The translations under genes and the position numbers were made by a program. Positions 14,606 through 23,912 of a stretch of DNA of 37,962 nucleotides are shown piece by piece. Position 1 is the first letter of the stretch. Each line of letters begins with the position of its first letter. The stretch is from contig NZ_JAELUH010000054.1 in NCBI RefSeq assembly GCF_016429215.1, forward strand, positions 1 through 37,962, given 5' to 3'. This stretch comes from Herbaspirillum sp. ASV7 (GTDB lineage: Bacteria; Pseudomonadota; Gammaproteobacteria; Burkholderiales; Burkholderiaceae_D). A model generated the notes under the pieces. That model ran no database searches and was not told the DNA's origin. It saw only the letters and a program-made list of their open reading frames with translations.

Positions 14606-15418
14606 ATGGCAACAGCAGCAAAGAAGCCCGCGGCCAAGAAGCCGGCGGCAAAGAAGGCAGCAGCCGCTAAGGAAACCACCAAGAAGGTCGTCGCGGCAGC
14701 CGCCAAGAAGACCGTAGCCAAGGCCGCCGCCAAGCCGGCAGCCGCCAAGAAGGCTGCAGCGCCGAAGAAGGCCGCTGCTCCGAAGAAGGCTGTGGCAACC
14801 AAGGCCGCCGCCAAGCCGGCAGCCGCCAAGAAGGCAGCAGCACCGAAGAAGGCAGTCGCTGCCAAGAAGCCGGTCGCCGCCAAGAAGGCAGCAGCACCGA
14901 AGAAGGCAGTCGCTGCCAAGAAGCCGGTCGCCGCCAAGAAGGCAGCAGCACCGAAGAAGGCAGTCGCCGCCAAGAAGCCGGTCGCCGCCAAGAAGGCAGC
15001 AGCACCGAAGAAGGCAGTCGCTGCCAAGAAGCCGGTCGCCGCCAAGAAGGTAGCCGCTCCCAAGGCCGCCGCCGCCAAGAAGGTTGCAGCCCCCAAGGCC
15101 GCCGCCAAGAAGGCAGCAGCTCCCAAGGCCGCAGCCGCCAAGAAGGTTGCAGCTCCGAAGGCCGTCGCCAAGAAGGCAGCCGCTCCCAAGGCCGCAGTAG
15201 CCAAGAAGGTTGCAGCTCCCAAGGCCGCCGCCAAGAAGGTCGCCGCTCCCAAGGCAGCTGCACCGAAGGCCGCCGCTCCGAAGGCTGCAGCGCCGAAGAA
15301 GGCAGCTGCTCCGAAGAAGGCCGCCGCTCCCAAGGCAGCAGCTGCAGCACCGGCCGCCAAGACCGTGCTGAACCCGGCAGCCGCATGGCCGTTCCCGACC
15401 GGCACCAGCCGTCCGTAA
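14606..15418 (+). CDS. Histone H1-like Lys/Ala/Pro-repeat protein
   Basis: A 270-residue protein that is nearly all Ala, Lys, Pro and Val, in repeats such as KKAAAPKKAVAAKKPVAA. It resembles bacterial H1-like proteins (AlgP, Bordetella BpH1), which bind DNA nonspecifically and compact or regulate the nucleoid. No globular domain is visible; only the last 20 residues (TVLNPAAAWPFPTGTSRP) differ in character. Residues 76-147 are four copies of an 18-residue unit. The ATG is supported by AAGGAG about 8 bases upstream. It has its own terminator. High basic charge makes DNA or RNA binding likely; the rest is inference. Length probably varies between strains because of the DNA repeat. Confidence 0.93.
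   Translation: MATAAKKPAAKKPAAKKAAAAKETTKKVVAAAAKKTVAKAAAKPAAAKKAAAPKKAAAPKKAVATKAAAKPAAAKKAAAPKKAVAAKKPVAAKKAAAPKKAVAAKKPVAAKKAAAPKKAVAAKKPVAAKKAAAPKKAVAAKKPVAAKKVAAPKAAAAKKVAAPKAAAKKAAAPKAAAAKKVAAPKAVAKKAAAPKAAVAKKVAAPKAAAKKVAAPKAAAPKAAAPKAAAPKKAAAPKKAAAPKAAAAAPAAKTVLNPAAAWPFPTGTSRP
14831..15046 (+). repeat. Four tandem copies of a 54-bp unit inside the H1-like gene
   Basis: Copies at 14831-14884, 14885-14938, 14939-14992 and 14993-15046 are identical except for a synonymous change in copy 3 (GCC for GCT). Each encodes KAAAPKKAVAAKKPVAAK. The unit is 18 codons, so gain or loss keeps the frame. Near identity at the DNA level suggests recent expansion or ongoing homogenisation. Confidence 0.93.
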
Positions 15419-15457
15419 GATCGGCTCGCGCCTGGTCTGACCTGGTCAGACGAAATG

Positions 15458-15492
15458 CCGCTGTATGGCCCCGCGCCATGCAGCGGTTTTTT
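15458..15492 (+). terminator. Terminator of the H1-like gene
   Basis: A 12-bp stem (15458-15469 with 15475-15486, one G-U pair, 5-base loop) is followed by six T residues (15487-15492), 40 bases after the stop. A smaller TCTGAC-CTG-GTCAGA hairpin lies just before at 15436-15450. Confidence 0.9.
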
Positions 15493-15657
15493 ATTGCCGG
15501 GCAATTTGGCTCGCGCAACTCTGGCAAAACGACGAGATGGCACAATATGGAGACGGTGACCTGTCTCCCTATGCGTGGGCAGGCTTGCCTGCCGCCGCTT
15601 GGCGATTGCGCCAATGCACTCTAGTATGTGCGCTGCCTCTCATTGATGGAGATCCCT

Positions 15658-16197
15658 GTGCTGCATAGTATTTTCATGTTGATCGTCAACGCCGTGGCCA
15701 GCATCCTGGCCGGCGTCATGCTGCTGCGTTTCTGGATGCAGGTGGTGCGCGTGCGCCCGCCGCAATCGGTGGGGCAGTTCGTCTATCAGCTCTCGGACTG
15801 GCTGGTACGCCCGCTGCGCCGGGTCATGCCGGGCGGGGCCTATGACTGGGCCAGCCTGCTGGGGGCGTTCATCATCGTGCTGCTGGCGGTCATCGCGGCG
15901 GTGGGATTGCAGTCGGGATTCGACTTCAAGATCATCCTGGTGCTCTCGCTGGAGCGCCTGCTGGAATGGATCTGCTATGGCTTCATGGCCACGCTGATCA
16001 TCGAAGCCATCTTCAGCTGGGTCAATCCCTATGCGCCGCTGGCGCCGTTCGTGCGCGCCCTCAATGACCCGCTGTTGCGCCCCTTGCGCCGCGTCATCCC
16101 GCCCCTGGGTGGCGTGGACCTGTCGCCGCTGGTCCTGCTGATCCTCCTGCAGATCCTGCAACGGGTGATCGGCAGCTTGCTGTTCTCATTGCTCTGA
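15658..16197 (+). CDS. YggT-family inner-membrane protein
   Basis: A 179-residue protein with two tandem YGGT repeats. Each repeat has hydrophobic helices and the family motif: LVRPLRRVMPGGAYDW in the first half and LLRPLRRVIPPLGGVDLSPL in the second. YggT proteins are widespread and small; roles in cell division site placement or osmotic stress have been proposed in other bacteria, but none is firmly established here. I chose the GTG at 15658 because TGGAG sits 6 bases upstream; in-frame ATGs at 15646 and 15628 lack a ribosome site. It is preceded by the H1-like gene terminator and ends in a shared convergent terminator. Confidence 0.86.
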   Translation: MLHSIFMLIVNAVASILAGVMLLRFWMQVVRVRPPQSVGQFVYQLSDWLVRPLRRVMPGGAYDWASLLGAFIIVLLAVIAAVGLQSGFDFKIILVLSLERLLEWICYGFMATLIIEAIFSWVNPYAPLAPFVRALNDPLLRPLRRVIPPLGGVDLSPLVLLILLQILQRVIGSLLFSLL

Positions 16198-16222
16198 TCC
16201 GGCCCTGGCGTCTGCAGGAATG

Positions 16223-16253
16223 AAAAAAGAGCCGGACAATGTCCGGCTCTTTT
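16223..16253. terminator. Bidirectional terminator between YggT and peroxiredoxin genes
   Basis: A perfect 13-bp stem (16225-16237 with 16241-16253, 3-base loop) with A-run on the left and T-run on the right. It serves the plus-strand yggT-like gene ending at 16197 and the minus-strand block ending at 16277. Confidence 0.92.
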
Positions 16254-16276
16254 CATTGGCGCAGCTGCGGCAAGCC

Positions 16277-16855
16277 TCAGTGCTTCTGCTTTGCCGTCCA
16301 TTGCTCCAGTGCCTGCATGGTGTTCTCCACATGCTTCTCCGGGTTCATGTCGGTGTACTCGTAGAGGATCGTGTGGTCCGGCGTGATCACGTAGGAGGTG
16401 CGGCTGGCATAGCCGGTGACTTTCAGGAACTGGGCGTCATAGGCCTTGATGATCTTCTTGTCGACGTCGGCTGCCACGGCGAACTTGCTGCGGCATTCGC
16501 TCACCGAGAACTTGTTGAGGGTTTCGATGTTGTCGCTGGATACCCCGATCACGGTGGCGCCCAGGGCCTTGTAGCGGTCCACTGCTTCGGCGAAGAGGTG
16601 GGCTTCGATGGTGCAGCCGGTGGTGAAGGCGGCCGGGTAGAAGTAGAGCACCACCGGTCCCTTCTTGAGCGCGTCGGCCAGCGAGAAGGTCGAGACCTGC
16701 CCGCCCAGCGAGGCCTGGGCCGAGAAGTCCGGTGCCGCAGCGCCGGGTTTGAGGGCAGCCAGGGCGTTGGCGCCATGGGAGAGCGTGAGCAGCAGCGCGC
16801 ATGCGCTTACCACATGACGCCAGGTCGGCCGTGGCCATGAGCACAGGTTCAGCAT
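16277..16855 (-). CDS. Exported peroxiredoxin (AhpC/TSA, Bcp-like) with atypical cysteines
   Basis: A 192-residue thiol peroxidase that should reduce peroxides outside the cytoplasm. Residues 1-34 look like a signal (MLNLCSWPRPTWRHVVSACA, then LLLTLSHGANALAA). The core has PGAAAPDF, VVLYFYPAAFTTGCTIEAHLF with peroxidatic Cys81, and VIGVSSDN. In Bcp/PrxQ the resolving Cys commonly lies five residues later (GCTxEAC); here that position is His86. Another cysteine, Cys121 in SVSECRSKFAVAAD, might replace it, or the enzyme may be of the 1-Cys kind. The start is supported by GGAG 8 bases before the ATG; the frame is open upstream but unlike the family. It is last in the minus-strand block, 67 bases after the PfkB-type kinase gene. 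Confidence 0.87.
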   Translation of the reverse strand: MLNLCSWPRPTWRHVVSACALLLTLSHGANALAALKPGAAAPDFSAQASLGGQVSTFSLADALKKGPVVLYFYPAAFTTGCTIEAHLFAEAVDRYKALGATVIGVSSDNIETLNKFSVSECRSKFAVAADVDKKIIKAYDAQFLKVTGYASRTSYVITPDHTILYEYTDMNPEKHVENTMQALEQWTAKQKH

Positions 16856-16922
16856 GAGCGATCTCCGGTGGATGTCTTGGCCCCCGACGCCGTGCGAGCG
16901 AGGGCCCAGGTAGCGACGTGGA

Positions 16923-17858
16923 TCAGCCGAAGCGATAGCCGAAGGCCTTGTGGAAGCGCTCTTCGATCTCAGCCTTGGACGGGGCATGGTTCTGCGGACC
17001 TTGCGAAGCGATCTTGATCGAACCCATCAGGCTGGCCAGGCGACCGGTGGTCTCCCAGTCATAGCCTTCGGTGAGACCGAACAGCATGCCGGCGCGGAAG
17101 GCATCGCCACAGCCGGTGGGGTCGGCGATCTTGTCGGCCGGCACGCAGGGGATATCGAACTTCTTGTCGCCCACGAAGATCTCGGCGCCCAGCTCGCCGC
17201 GCGTGACCACCAGGGCCTCCACGCGCTCGGCTATCTGTGCCAGCGACAGGCCGGTACGGGCAGTCAGCAGCTCGGCTTCGTAGTCATTGACGGCAACATA
17301 GGTGGCCAGGTCGATGAAGTTCTTGAGGTCATTGCCATCGAACATCGGCATGCCCTGGCCCGGATCGAAGATCAGCGGGATCTTCAGCTCGGCCGCCTGC
17401 TGGGCGTGCTGCAGCATGCCGTCGCGGCCGTCCGGGGCGACGATGGCGAACTTGACCGCACCGGCGTCGGCCACCTTGTTCTCGTGCGACCAGGTCATCG
17501 CGCCGGGGTGGAAGGCGGTGATCTGGTTGCTGTCGGCATCGGTGGTGATGAAGCACTGCGCGGTGAAGGAGGCATCGATCTGACGCACGCAGCGGGTGCT
17601 GATGCCCAGGTCGGCAAAGCGTTCCAGGTAAGGCGCGCTGTCCAGGCCGACGGTGGCCATGATGATCGGCTCACCGCCCAGCAGCTTGAGGTTGTAGGCG
17701 ATGTTGCCGGCACAGCCGCCGAACTCGCGGCGCATGGTGGGCACCAGGAAGGAGACGTTGACCTTGTGCAATTGCTCGGCCAGCAGCGCTTCAGCGAAGC
17801 GGCCCTCGTATTGCATGATGTTGTCGTAGGCCAGGGAACCGCAGATGAGGGAGCTCAT
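16923..17858 (-). CDS. PfkB-family carbohydrate/nucleoside kinase
   Basis: A 311-residue ATP-dependent kinase of the ribokinase superfamily. The N-terminal glycine motif is FGGCAGNIAYNLKLLGG (46-62) and the C-terminal signature is DPTGCGDAFRAG (246-257), with Asp252 the catalytic base and the anion-hole glycines beside it. The substrate lid begins MSSLICGSLAYDNIM. Related betaproteobacterial proteins are variously called adenosine kinase or sugar kinase; the sequence does not settle the substrate. It lies downstream of the zinc-ribbon/DUF3426 gene by 112 bases and upstream of the peroxiredoxin gene, in an arrangement I recall as common in Burkholderiales. Confidence 0.92.
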   Translation of the reverse strand: MSSLICGSLAYDNIMQYEGRFAEALLAEQLHKVNVSFLVPTMRREFGGCAGNIAYNLKLLGGEPIIMATVGLDSAPYLERFADLGISTRCVRQIDASFTAQCFITTDADSNQITAFHPGAMTWSHENKVADAGAVKFAIVAPDGRDGMLQHAQQAAELKIPLIFDPGQGMPMFDGNDLKNFIDLATYVAVNDYEAELLTARTGLSLAQIAERVEALVVTRGELGAEIFVGDKKFDIPCVPADKIADPTGCGDAFRAGMLFGLTEGYDWETTGRLASLMGSIKIASQGPQNHAPSKAEIEERFHKAFGYRFG

Positions 17859-17970
17859 GGAAGGAGTCGTGAGTTAAGAGTCGCAGATGCCGCATTGTAG
17901 AAGAAAAGCGGCCTGATCGCAGGATTTACGCGTTCCCCGGCTCCAGGCGCAGCCCGGGCGATGGCGCGGT

Positions 17971-19149
17971 TCAGGGATAGAAGAGATAGATGCGATAGCC
18001 CGACACCAGCGCATCCTTGAGTTCGAAGTTGAGCTTGATCTGCTGTTCACTCTCGGCGGCGATGCCGCCATCGGCCAGCTTGGGGTCACTCAGGTAGTCG
18101 CGTGGACGGAAGACCCGCCGTACCACCGCCTTCTCATCGTCATTGTTGAGCGTGAGCTCGATGTGCGGCCAGGATTGCGCGCTGGTGCTACGGTTGCGCA
18201 TGACCACCGTGAGCGCGTAGACATTCTGGTTGGGTGGCACCACCTGCAGCTCGTTGGCCTCCAATGAGAGGCGCTCGATGTCGGCAGGCAAGCCCACCGT
18301 ACAATGCAGGGCCACGCACATGCCATTGAGCATCGGGCGTACCTGCGGCACCGCCTCCGCCAGCGGATTGCGCCAGTAATAGAGCGATTGCAGCAACAAC
18401 ACCGGCACCATCACGCCGGCCAGGATCATCATCACCATCTTCATGATGTGGCTGATACGAGCCTTGCGTTCGGCATGTTTGACGAAGGCCGGCTCGTCGG
18501 CGTCACGATCGTTCGGCTCGGCGTCCGCGCTGGCGTCTTCGCCATCAGCGCCGAGGCCCGCCTGTGGGGCTACATCTTCGGCCAGCAGCGGGTCGTCGGT
18601 GGCGGGCGGGGGCTCCAGGCTGAAGCCATCGTCCAGGTCGGTGACCGGTCCGCTGCTGCTCTCGGTGCTGCCGGCATCGGTGGCGCTGGCCATGGTCATG
18701 GCCGTTTCCGTCGGTGCATCCAGCGGGGCGGGCTTGAGTGCTGCACCCAGGTCCGGGATATACCCGGGACTGGCCGGAGAACGGAAGACCTTGGGTTCGG
18801 CGACGACGGGGATGGTATCCCTAACGGGGGGCGGCACAGCCGGGGCCTGCTCCTGCGGCGGGGACGGGGGCGTTGCGCTGGCGGCCGGCCTGGCCGACGG
18901 CGCGAAGGTGGTCGCTGGGCTGGCGGGCGCTACGGTAGGCGCGAGTGATGCCGGCTCGCTGGCTTGCGCGTGGCTGCCCGGCGCGGGTTGGTAGTGGCCA
19001 TCGGCAATACTGGGTTCGACCAGGAATTCATTGCCATTGAAGACTTGCCGGCAACTGCCGCAACGTACCAGTCCACCGCGCAGCTTGAGCTGGTCGCTGG
19101 CAACCCTGAAGATGGTCAGGCAGTGCGGACACTGGGTCGCCAACGCCAT
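17971..19149 (-). CDS. Zinc-ribbon, single-pass membrane protein with DUF3426
   Basis: A 392-residue protein. The N-terminus is an MJ0042-type zinc ribbon (TQCPHCLTIFRV and GGLVRCGSCRQVF; Cys7, Cys10, Cys30, Cys33). Residues about 45-230 are a long Pro/Ala- and acid-rich linker, probably disordered. A single membrane helix lies at about 236-258 (MKMVMMILAGVMVPVLLLQS). The C-terminal 130 residues form the DUF3426 domain (SLEANELQVVPPNQNVYALT to DALVSGYRIYLFYP), expected in the periplasm. The function is unknown. It starts 3 bases past prmA, so it is translated from the same message; that linkage is common in betaproteobacteria. Confidence 0.9.
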   Translation of the reverse strand: MALATQCPHCLTIFRVASDQLKLRGGLVRCGSCRQVFNGNEFLVEPSIADGHYQPAPGSHAQASEPASLAPTVAPASPATTFAPSARPAASATPPSPPQEQAPAVPPPVRDTIPVVAEPKVFRSPASPGYIPDLGAALKPAPLDAPTETAMTMASATDAGSTESSSGPVTDLDDGFSLEPPPATDDPLLAEDVAPQAGLGADGEDASADAEPNDRDADEPAFVKHAERKARISHIMKMVMMILAGVMVPVLLLQSLYYWRNPLAEAVPQVRPMLNGMCVALHCTVGLPADIERLSLEANELQVVPPNQNVYALTVVMRNRSTSAQSWPHIELTLNNDDEKAVVRRVFRPRDYLSDPKLADGGIAAESEQQIKLNFELKDALVSGYRIYLFYP

Positions 19150-19152
19150 CGA

Positions 19153-20067
19153 TTACTCCGGCAGGCGGCCTGCCAGCGCCACCCAGCCCTCATGCTCGGC
19201 CCAGACCGTGAGCGCGATATAAGGTGCGTAGGCGGCGATCACTTCCTGGGCCTGGCGGTCCAGCACACCCGAGAGTACCAGTGCACCGCCGGCGCGCACG
19301 CGGCCGGCCAGCATGGGCGCCATCAACTGCAGCGGACCGGCCAGGATGTTGGCCACCACCACGTCGAAACGCTCGCCTTCCGGATGCGCCTGGGCAAAGG
19401 GCTCGGGCAGGTAATAAGTGGCCGCGCATTGATTGCGGGCGGTATTGTAGTTGGCGGCTTCCAGGGCCTGCGGGTCGATATCCACGCCGGTCACCTGTGG
19501 CACGCCCAGCTTGGCCGCGACCAGGGCCAGGATGCCCGAACCGCAACCGTAGTCCAGCAGGGTCTGGGCGCTGGTGGCATTGGACTCCAGCCATTCCATG
19601 CACAGCCGGGTGGTCGGGTGGCTGCCGGTACCGAAGGCCAGGCCGGGGTCCAGCTCCAGCAGCAGCGCATCGGGATCGGCCGGGGCATCGTGCCAGCTCG
19701 GCACCACCCAGATACGACGGCCGATATGGATGGGCTCGAACTGGGATTGCGTCAGACGCACCCAGTCCTGCTCTTCCACGTCGCGGGTCGCAAAGGGCAG
19801 GGCATAGTCCAGGCCGATGGCCTTGGCCGCGTCAGTGACGATGGTGGCATGGTCGGCATCCTTGCCGGCCAGCGCCACCACGCGACTGCGATCCCAGGCG
19901 GCTTCCTTGGGCTCCATGCCGGGCTCGCCGAAGAGCGGACGTTCAGCGTCCGTCCCTTCGTCCGCATCTTCCACCGACACCGACAGGGCGCCAGACTCCA
20001 TCAGGGCGTCGGACAATGCCTCCGCCTCTTCCCGCGCCACTTCGATGACGATTTCTACCCAAGCCAT
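19153..20067 (-). CDS. prmA: Ribosomal protein L11 methyltransferase
   Basis: SAM-dependent enzyme that methylates L11 at several lysines and the N-terminus. The 304-residue product has the N-terminal substrate-recognition domain ([20 protein letters not shown]) and a class I methyltransferase domain: [35 protein letters not shown] for SAM binding and [11 protein letters not shown] as the catalytic NIL loop. The frame is open for 45 codons upstream, but [10 protein letters not shown] is the conserved start and lies after AAAGGTAGG-like sequence. It is 34 bases after accC and 3 before the DUF3426 gene, in a conserved accB-accC-prmA group. Confidence 0.97.
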   Translation of the reverse strand: MAWVEIVIEVAREEAEALSDALMESGALSVSVEDADEGTDAERPLFGEPGMEPKEAAWDRSRVVALAGKDADHATIVTDAAKAIGLDYALPFATRDVEEQDWVRLTQSQFEPIHIGRRIWVVPSWHDAPADPDALLLELDPGLAFGTGSHPTTRLCMEWLESNATSAQTLLDYGCGSGILALVAAKLGVPQVTGVDIDPQALEAANYNTARNQCAATYYLPEPFAQAHPEGERFDVVVANILAGPLQLMAPMLAGRVRAGGALVLSGVLDRQAQEVIAAYAPYIALTVWAEHEGWVALAGRLPE

Positions 20068-20101
20068 TTGCCTACCTTTGCGATTGCTGATGATGTTGCG
20101 A

Positions 20102-21481
<1,380 letters not shown>

Positions 21482-21579
21482 AACTGGAATGAAGCGTCGC
21501 TAGGATCAAGCGTTATAGGTTCCGGAGACGGGCCGCGCCAGGCGACCCGATCCGGCCAGGCCGGGGAGGTCGCGCGCGA

Positions 21580-22047
21580 TCAGCCCAGCACGAACAGCGG
21601 CTGGCCGAATTCGACCGGCTGGCCGTTTTCCACCAGGATCTGCTTGACCACGCCACCCTTGTCGGCGTCGATCTCGTTGAGCAGCTTCATCGCTTCGATG
21701 ATGCACAGGGTATCGCCTTCCTTGACTTCCTTGCCCACTTCGACGAAGGCCGGCGCGCCCGGTGCCGAGGAGCGGTAGAAGGTACCGACCATGGGCGACT
21801 TGACGATATGGCCTTCCGGCACGGCAGCGGCAGCCGGGGCGGCCGGGGCAGCTGCCACCGGCGCGGCAGCCACGGGCGCGGCGACCGGCGCGTAGGCTTG
21901 CTGCTGGGGCACCATCACGACCTGGTTCTGTGCATTCGGGGAGGACTTGACGATCCTGACCTTGCTTTCGCCTTCGGTAACTTCCAGCTCTTCGATAGCC
22001 GATTCAGCAACCAGGTCGATCAGCGTCTTGAGTTTTCGTAAATCCAT
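21580..22047 (-). CDS. accB: Biotin carboxyl carrier protein of acetyl-CoA carboxylase
   Basis: Carries biotin between the carboxylase (AccC) and transferase. The 155-residue product starts [20 protein letters not shown] as in the family, has an Ala/Pro linker (about 52-77) and a biotinyl domain with [20 protein letters not shown] and [14 protein letters not shown], where Lys121 is biotinylated. A GAGGGA ribosome site precedes the ATG. It heads the acc pair, 127 bases after aroQ; a separate promoter in that gap is possible but I cannot point to it. AccB levels control the operon in other bacteria; nothing in this sequence shows it. Confidence 0.98.
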   Translation of the reverse strand: MDLRKLKTLIDLVAESAIEELEVTEGESKVRIVKSSPNAQNQVVMVPQQQAYAPVAAPVAAAPVAAAPAAPAAAAVPEGHIVKSPMVGTFYRSSAPGAPAFVEVGKEVKEGDTLCIIEAMKLLNEIDADKGGVVKQILVENGQPVEFGQPLFVLG

Positions 22048-22174
22048 TTGAATCCCTCGGAATGTAGATGAGTAGTGTTAAAGAAGCACCGGCGCTCTCT
22101 GGCGACCGGCGAGTCCAGCTCAGGGTTTTGCAGTACGTGAAGCGATCCGTCGGGGGCGGGCGCACCCGCCGCCG

Positions 22175-22612
22175 TCAGGACTGACGCAGCCAGTAGTCGA
22201 GGGCCAGGCGATAGCCATCGACCCCGAAGCCGCACAGGACTGCCCGGGCAATGCCGGACAGGTAGGAAAAGTGACGGAATTCCTCGCGCTGGTGAATATT
22301 GGAGATATGCACTTCCACGAAGGGGATCGCCACACCGGCCAGCGCATCGCGCAGCGCCACGCTGGTGTGGGTGAGTCCGCCCGGGTTGATGATGATGCCG
22401 TCCACGCCCTCGCTGCGGGCCTGGTGGATACGGTCGATCAGGGCACCTTCGTGGTTGCTCTGGAAGGCAACCAGGCGCGCACCGGCGGCGCGTGCCTGTT
22501 CTTGTGCACGCTCTTCGATATCGGCCAGCGTGGTGGATCCGTAGACTTCCGGCTCCCGTGTCCCGAGCAGGTTCAGGTTCGGGCCATTGAGCAGGAGAAG
22601 CTGTTTTGCCAT
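22175..22612 (-). CDS. aroQ: 3-dehydroquinate dehydratase, type II
   Basis: Catalyses step three of the shikimate pathway. The 145-residue product matches type II length (about 145-150). It has [20 protein letters not shown] with the catalytic tyrosine (Tyr24), the [16 protein letters not shown] strand for substrate binding and [20 protein letters not shown] with the catalytic histidine (HIS of EVHIS). It precedes accB in a conserved aroQ-accB-accC arrangement, 94 bases after the tlpA-like gene. Confidence 0.98.
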   Translation of the reverse strand: MAKQLLLLNGPNLNLLGTREPEVYGSTTLADIEERAQEQARAAGARLVAFQSNHEGALIDRIHQARSEGVDGIIINPGGLTHTSVALRDALAGVAIPFVEVHISNIHQREEFRHFSYLSGIARAVLCGFGVDGYRLALDYWLRQS

Positions 22613-22706
22613 GGAGATTAAGCTCCGTTTGACGACGATGCGCGCATTTTGCCGTCAAATGCCATCATTTGGCAAGAAAAACTTTCTTTTTGCCGTTTTG
22701 CGGGAT

Positions 22707-23228
22707 TTATAACTGGGAGAGGTCCTGTCGCAGCTCGTCGAACTTGAGGCGACCAAGATAGATCTTTTTGACTTTGCCGTCCTTGCCCACCAGAGCGGTG
22801 AACGGAAGACCGCCCGCCTGATTGCCGAATTGCCGCAGCAAATCGGTGGCGCCGGTTCCGGCAACGAAGAGAGGATAGCGGATTTGGTACTTTTGCGCAA
22901 ACTTGGCGATATTTTCCTGACTATCGACGCCAATTCCCAGAATTTGTACGGGAGCGATTTCCTGCTGCAAGGCCGTCAGCTCAGGCATTTCCTCCACGCA
23001 GGGGCCGCACCAGGTGGCCCAGAAGTTGACCACCAGCGGCCGTCCCTTGTACTGCGCCAGGGATTGGGTCTGCCCCGAGGCATCGGGCATGGATTGCGAG
23101 AGCAGCTGGTTCAGGGCCAGGGTCTCGGGGCTGTCGGCGGGATGGGCGCGGTGGCTGGCGTACAGGCCCACGCCCACGCAAATGAGGGCAACCACGGCCA
23201 ACAGGATGACATTGCTCAGCTTTTTCAT
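22707..23228 (-). CDS. TlpA/ResA-like membrane-anchored thioredoxin
   Basis: A 173-residue thiol-disulfide oxidoreductase of the periplasm. An N-terminal hydrophobic anchor (NVILLAVVALICVGVGLYAS) is followed by a thioredoxin fold with the active site FWATWCGPCVEEMP (Cys74, Cys77) and the cis-proline in GGLPFTALV. Relatives reduce cysteines in apocytochromes or other exported proteins; the partner here is not shown. Its ATG overlaps the stop of the upstream unassigned gene by 4 bases (ATGA), so the two are coupled. Confidence 0.93.
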   Translation of the reverse strand: MKKLSNVILLAVVALICVGVGLYASHRAHPADSPETLALNQLLSQSMPDASGQTQSLAQYKGRPLVVNFWATWCGPCVEEMPELTALQQEIAPVQILGIGVDSQENIAKFAQKYQIRYPLFVAGTGATDLLRQFGNQAGGLPFTALVGKDGKVKKIYLGRLKFDELRQDLSQL

Positions 23229-23863
23229 TCGTCTTCTTCTTTCTTGGGGGAGGCGTCGATCAGCTCGGCCAGGGCCTGGGCATCGCCGCGTTCGGCTCGC
23301 TTGCCCGCTGCCGCGCGCAGGCTGCCGCGCAGGTCGTCCTCGTCATAGATGGCCAGGTGGGCCAGTTCCGGCGCGGCGCCGCGCTGCGGCAGCAGGAAGC
23401 TCAGGGTTTCCACCGGCTGGCCGGTGCGGAAGTGCGGCGTCTCGCCCACTTCGAAATTCACGTTCTTGTTGAGCAGGAAGATCTCCACGTCCTTGGCACT
23501 GGGCGTGAAGAGTTGCAGGTGGATGTCGGAATGTTCACCTGCCGTGCCATTCCAGACCGCGCCAGTAATATAGGGGCGATAGAGTTCCAGGTCTTGCATC
23601 AGTTGCAAGGCCACCCGGCGCAGGTGCAACAAACGCAGCGGTTGCGTGTCGGCAAAGAAGAGTTCGTTATAGAGGCGGACTTCTTCCTCGATCTGCTCGT
23701 TATCGGGCATGATCTCGCCCCGTACCTTCTGGTTGCCCAGGATCTGCCGAGCGGCCTTGCGCTTGGCGCTGCCATAGTCGGCGCCATCTTCGGCGATCAT
23801 GCGGGCGGCCGCTGCGGCGATCTCGGCGCGCAGCTGCTCGGTGGGGGAAGTGAATTCAGACAT
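23225..23863 (-). CDS. Conserved protein of unknown function upstream of the tlpA-like gene
   Basis: I do not recognise a domain with confidence. The 212-residue product is soluble, with no signal or membrane helix. The N-terminal half is helical and basic/acidic (EFTSPTEQLRAEIAAAAARM, then GSAKRKAARQILGNQKVRGE); then IEEEVRLYNELFFADTQPLR, LLHLRRVALQLMQDLELYRP and a strand-rich region resembling a small nucleotidyltransferase-like core (YITGAVWNGTAGEHSDIHLQ). It ends DASPKKEEDE. Database entries for similar genes are sometimes labelled as a murein ligase; nothing in the sequence supports that. The start is the ATG at 23863; an upstream in-frame ATG (23872) gives only three more residues. It overlaps the tlpA-like gene. 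Confidence 0.72.
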   Translation of the reverse strand: MSEFTSPTEQLRAEIAAAAARMIAEDGADYGSAKRKAARQILGNQKVRGEIMPDNEQIEEEVRLYNELFFADTQPLRLLHLRRVALQLMQDLELYRPYITGAVWNGTAGEHSDIHLQLFTPSAKDVEIFLLNKNVNFEVGETPHFRTGQPVETLSFLLPQRGAAPELAHLAIYDEDDLRGSLRAAAGKRAERGDAQALAELIDASPKKEEDE

Positions 23864-23912
23864 GGGCCACATGATACCCGTTGCGCGGCATGGCTGCGCC
23901 CCTGGGTGCGGG

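Noticed and set aside
14831-15046. Repeat block considered as a CRISPR array
   Set aside because: The 54-bp units are directly adjacent without spacers and lie in frame in a coding sequence.
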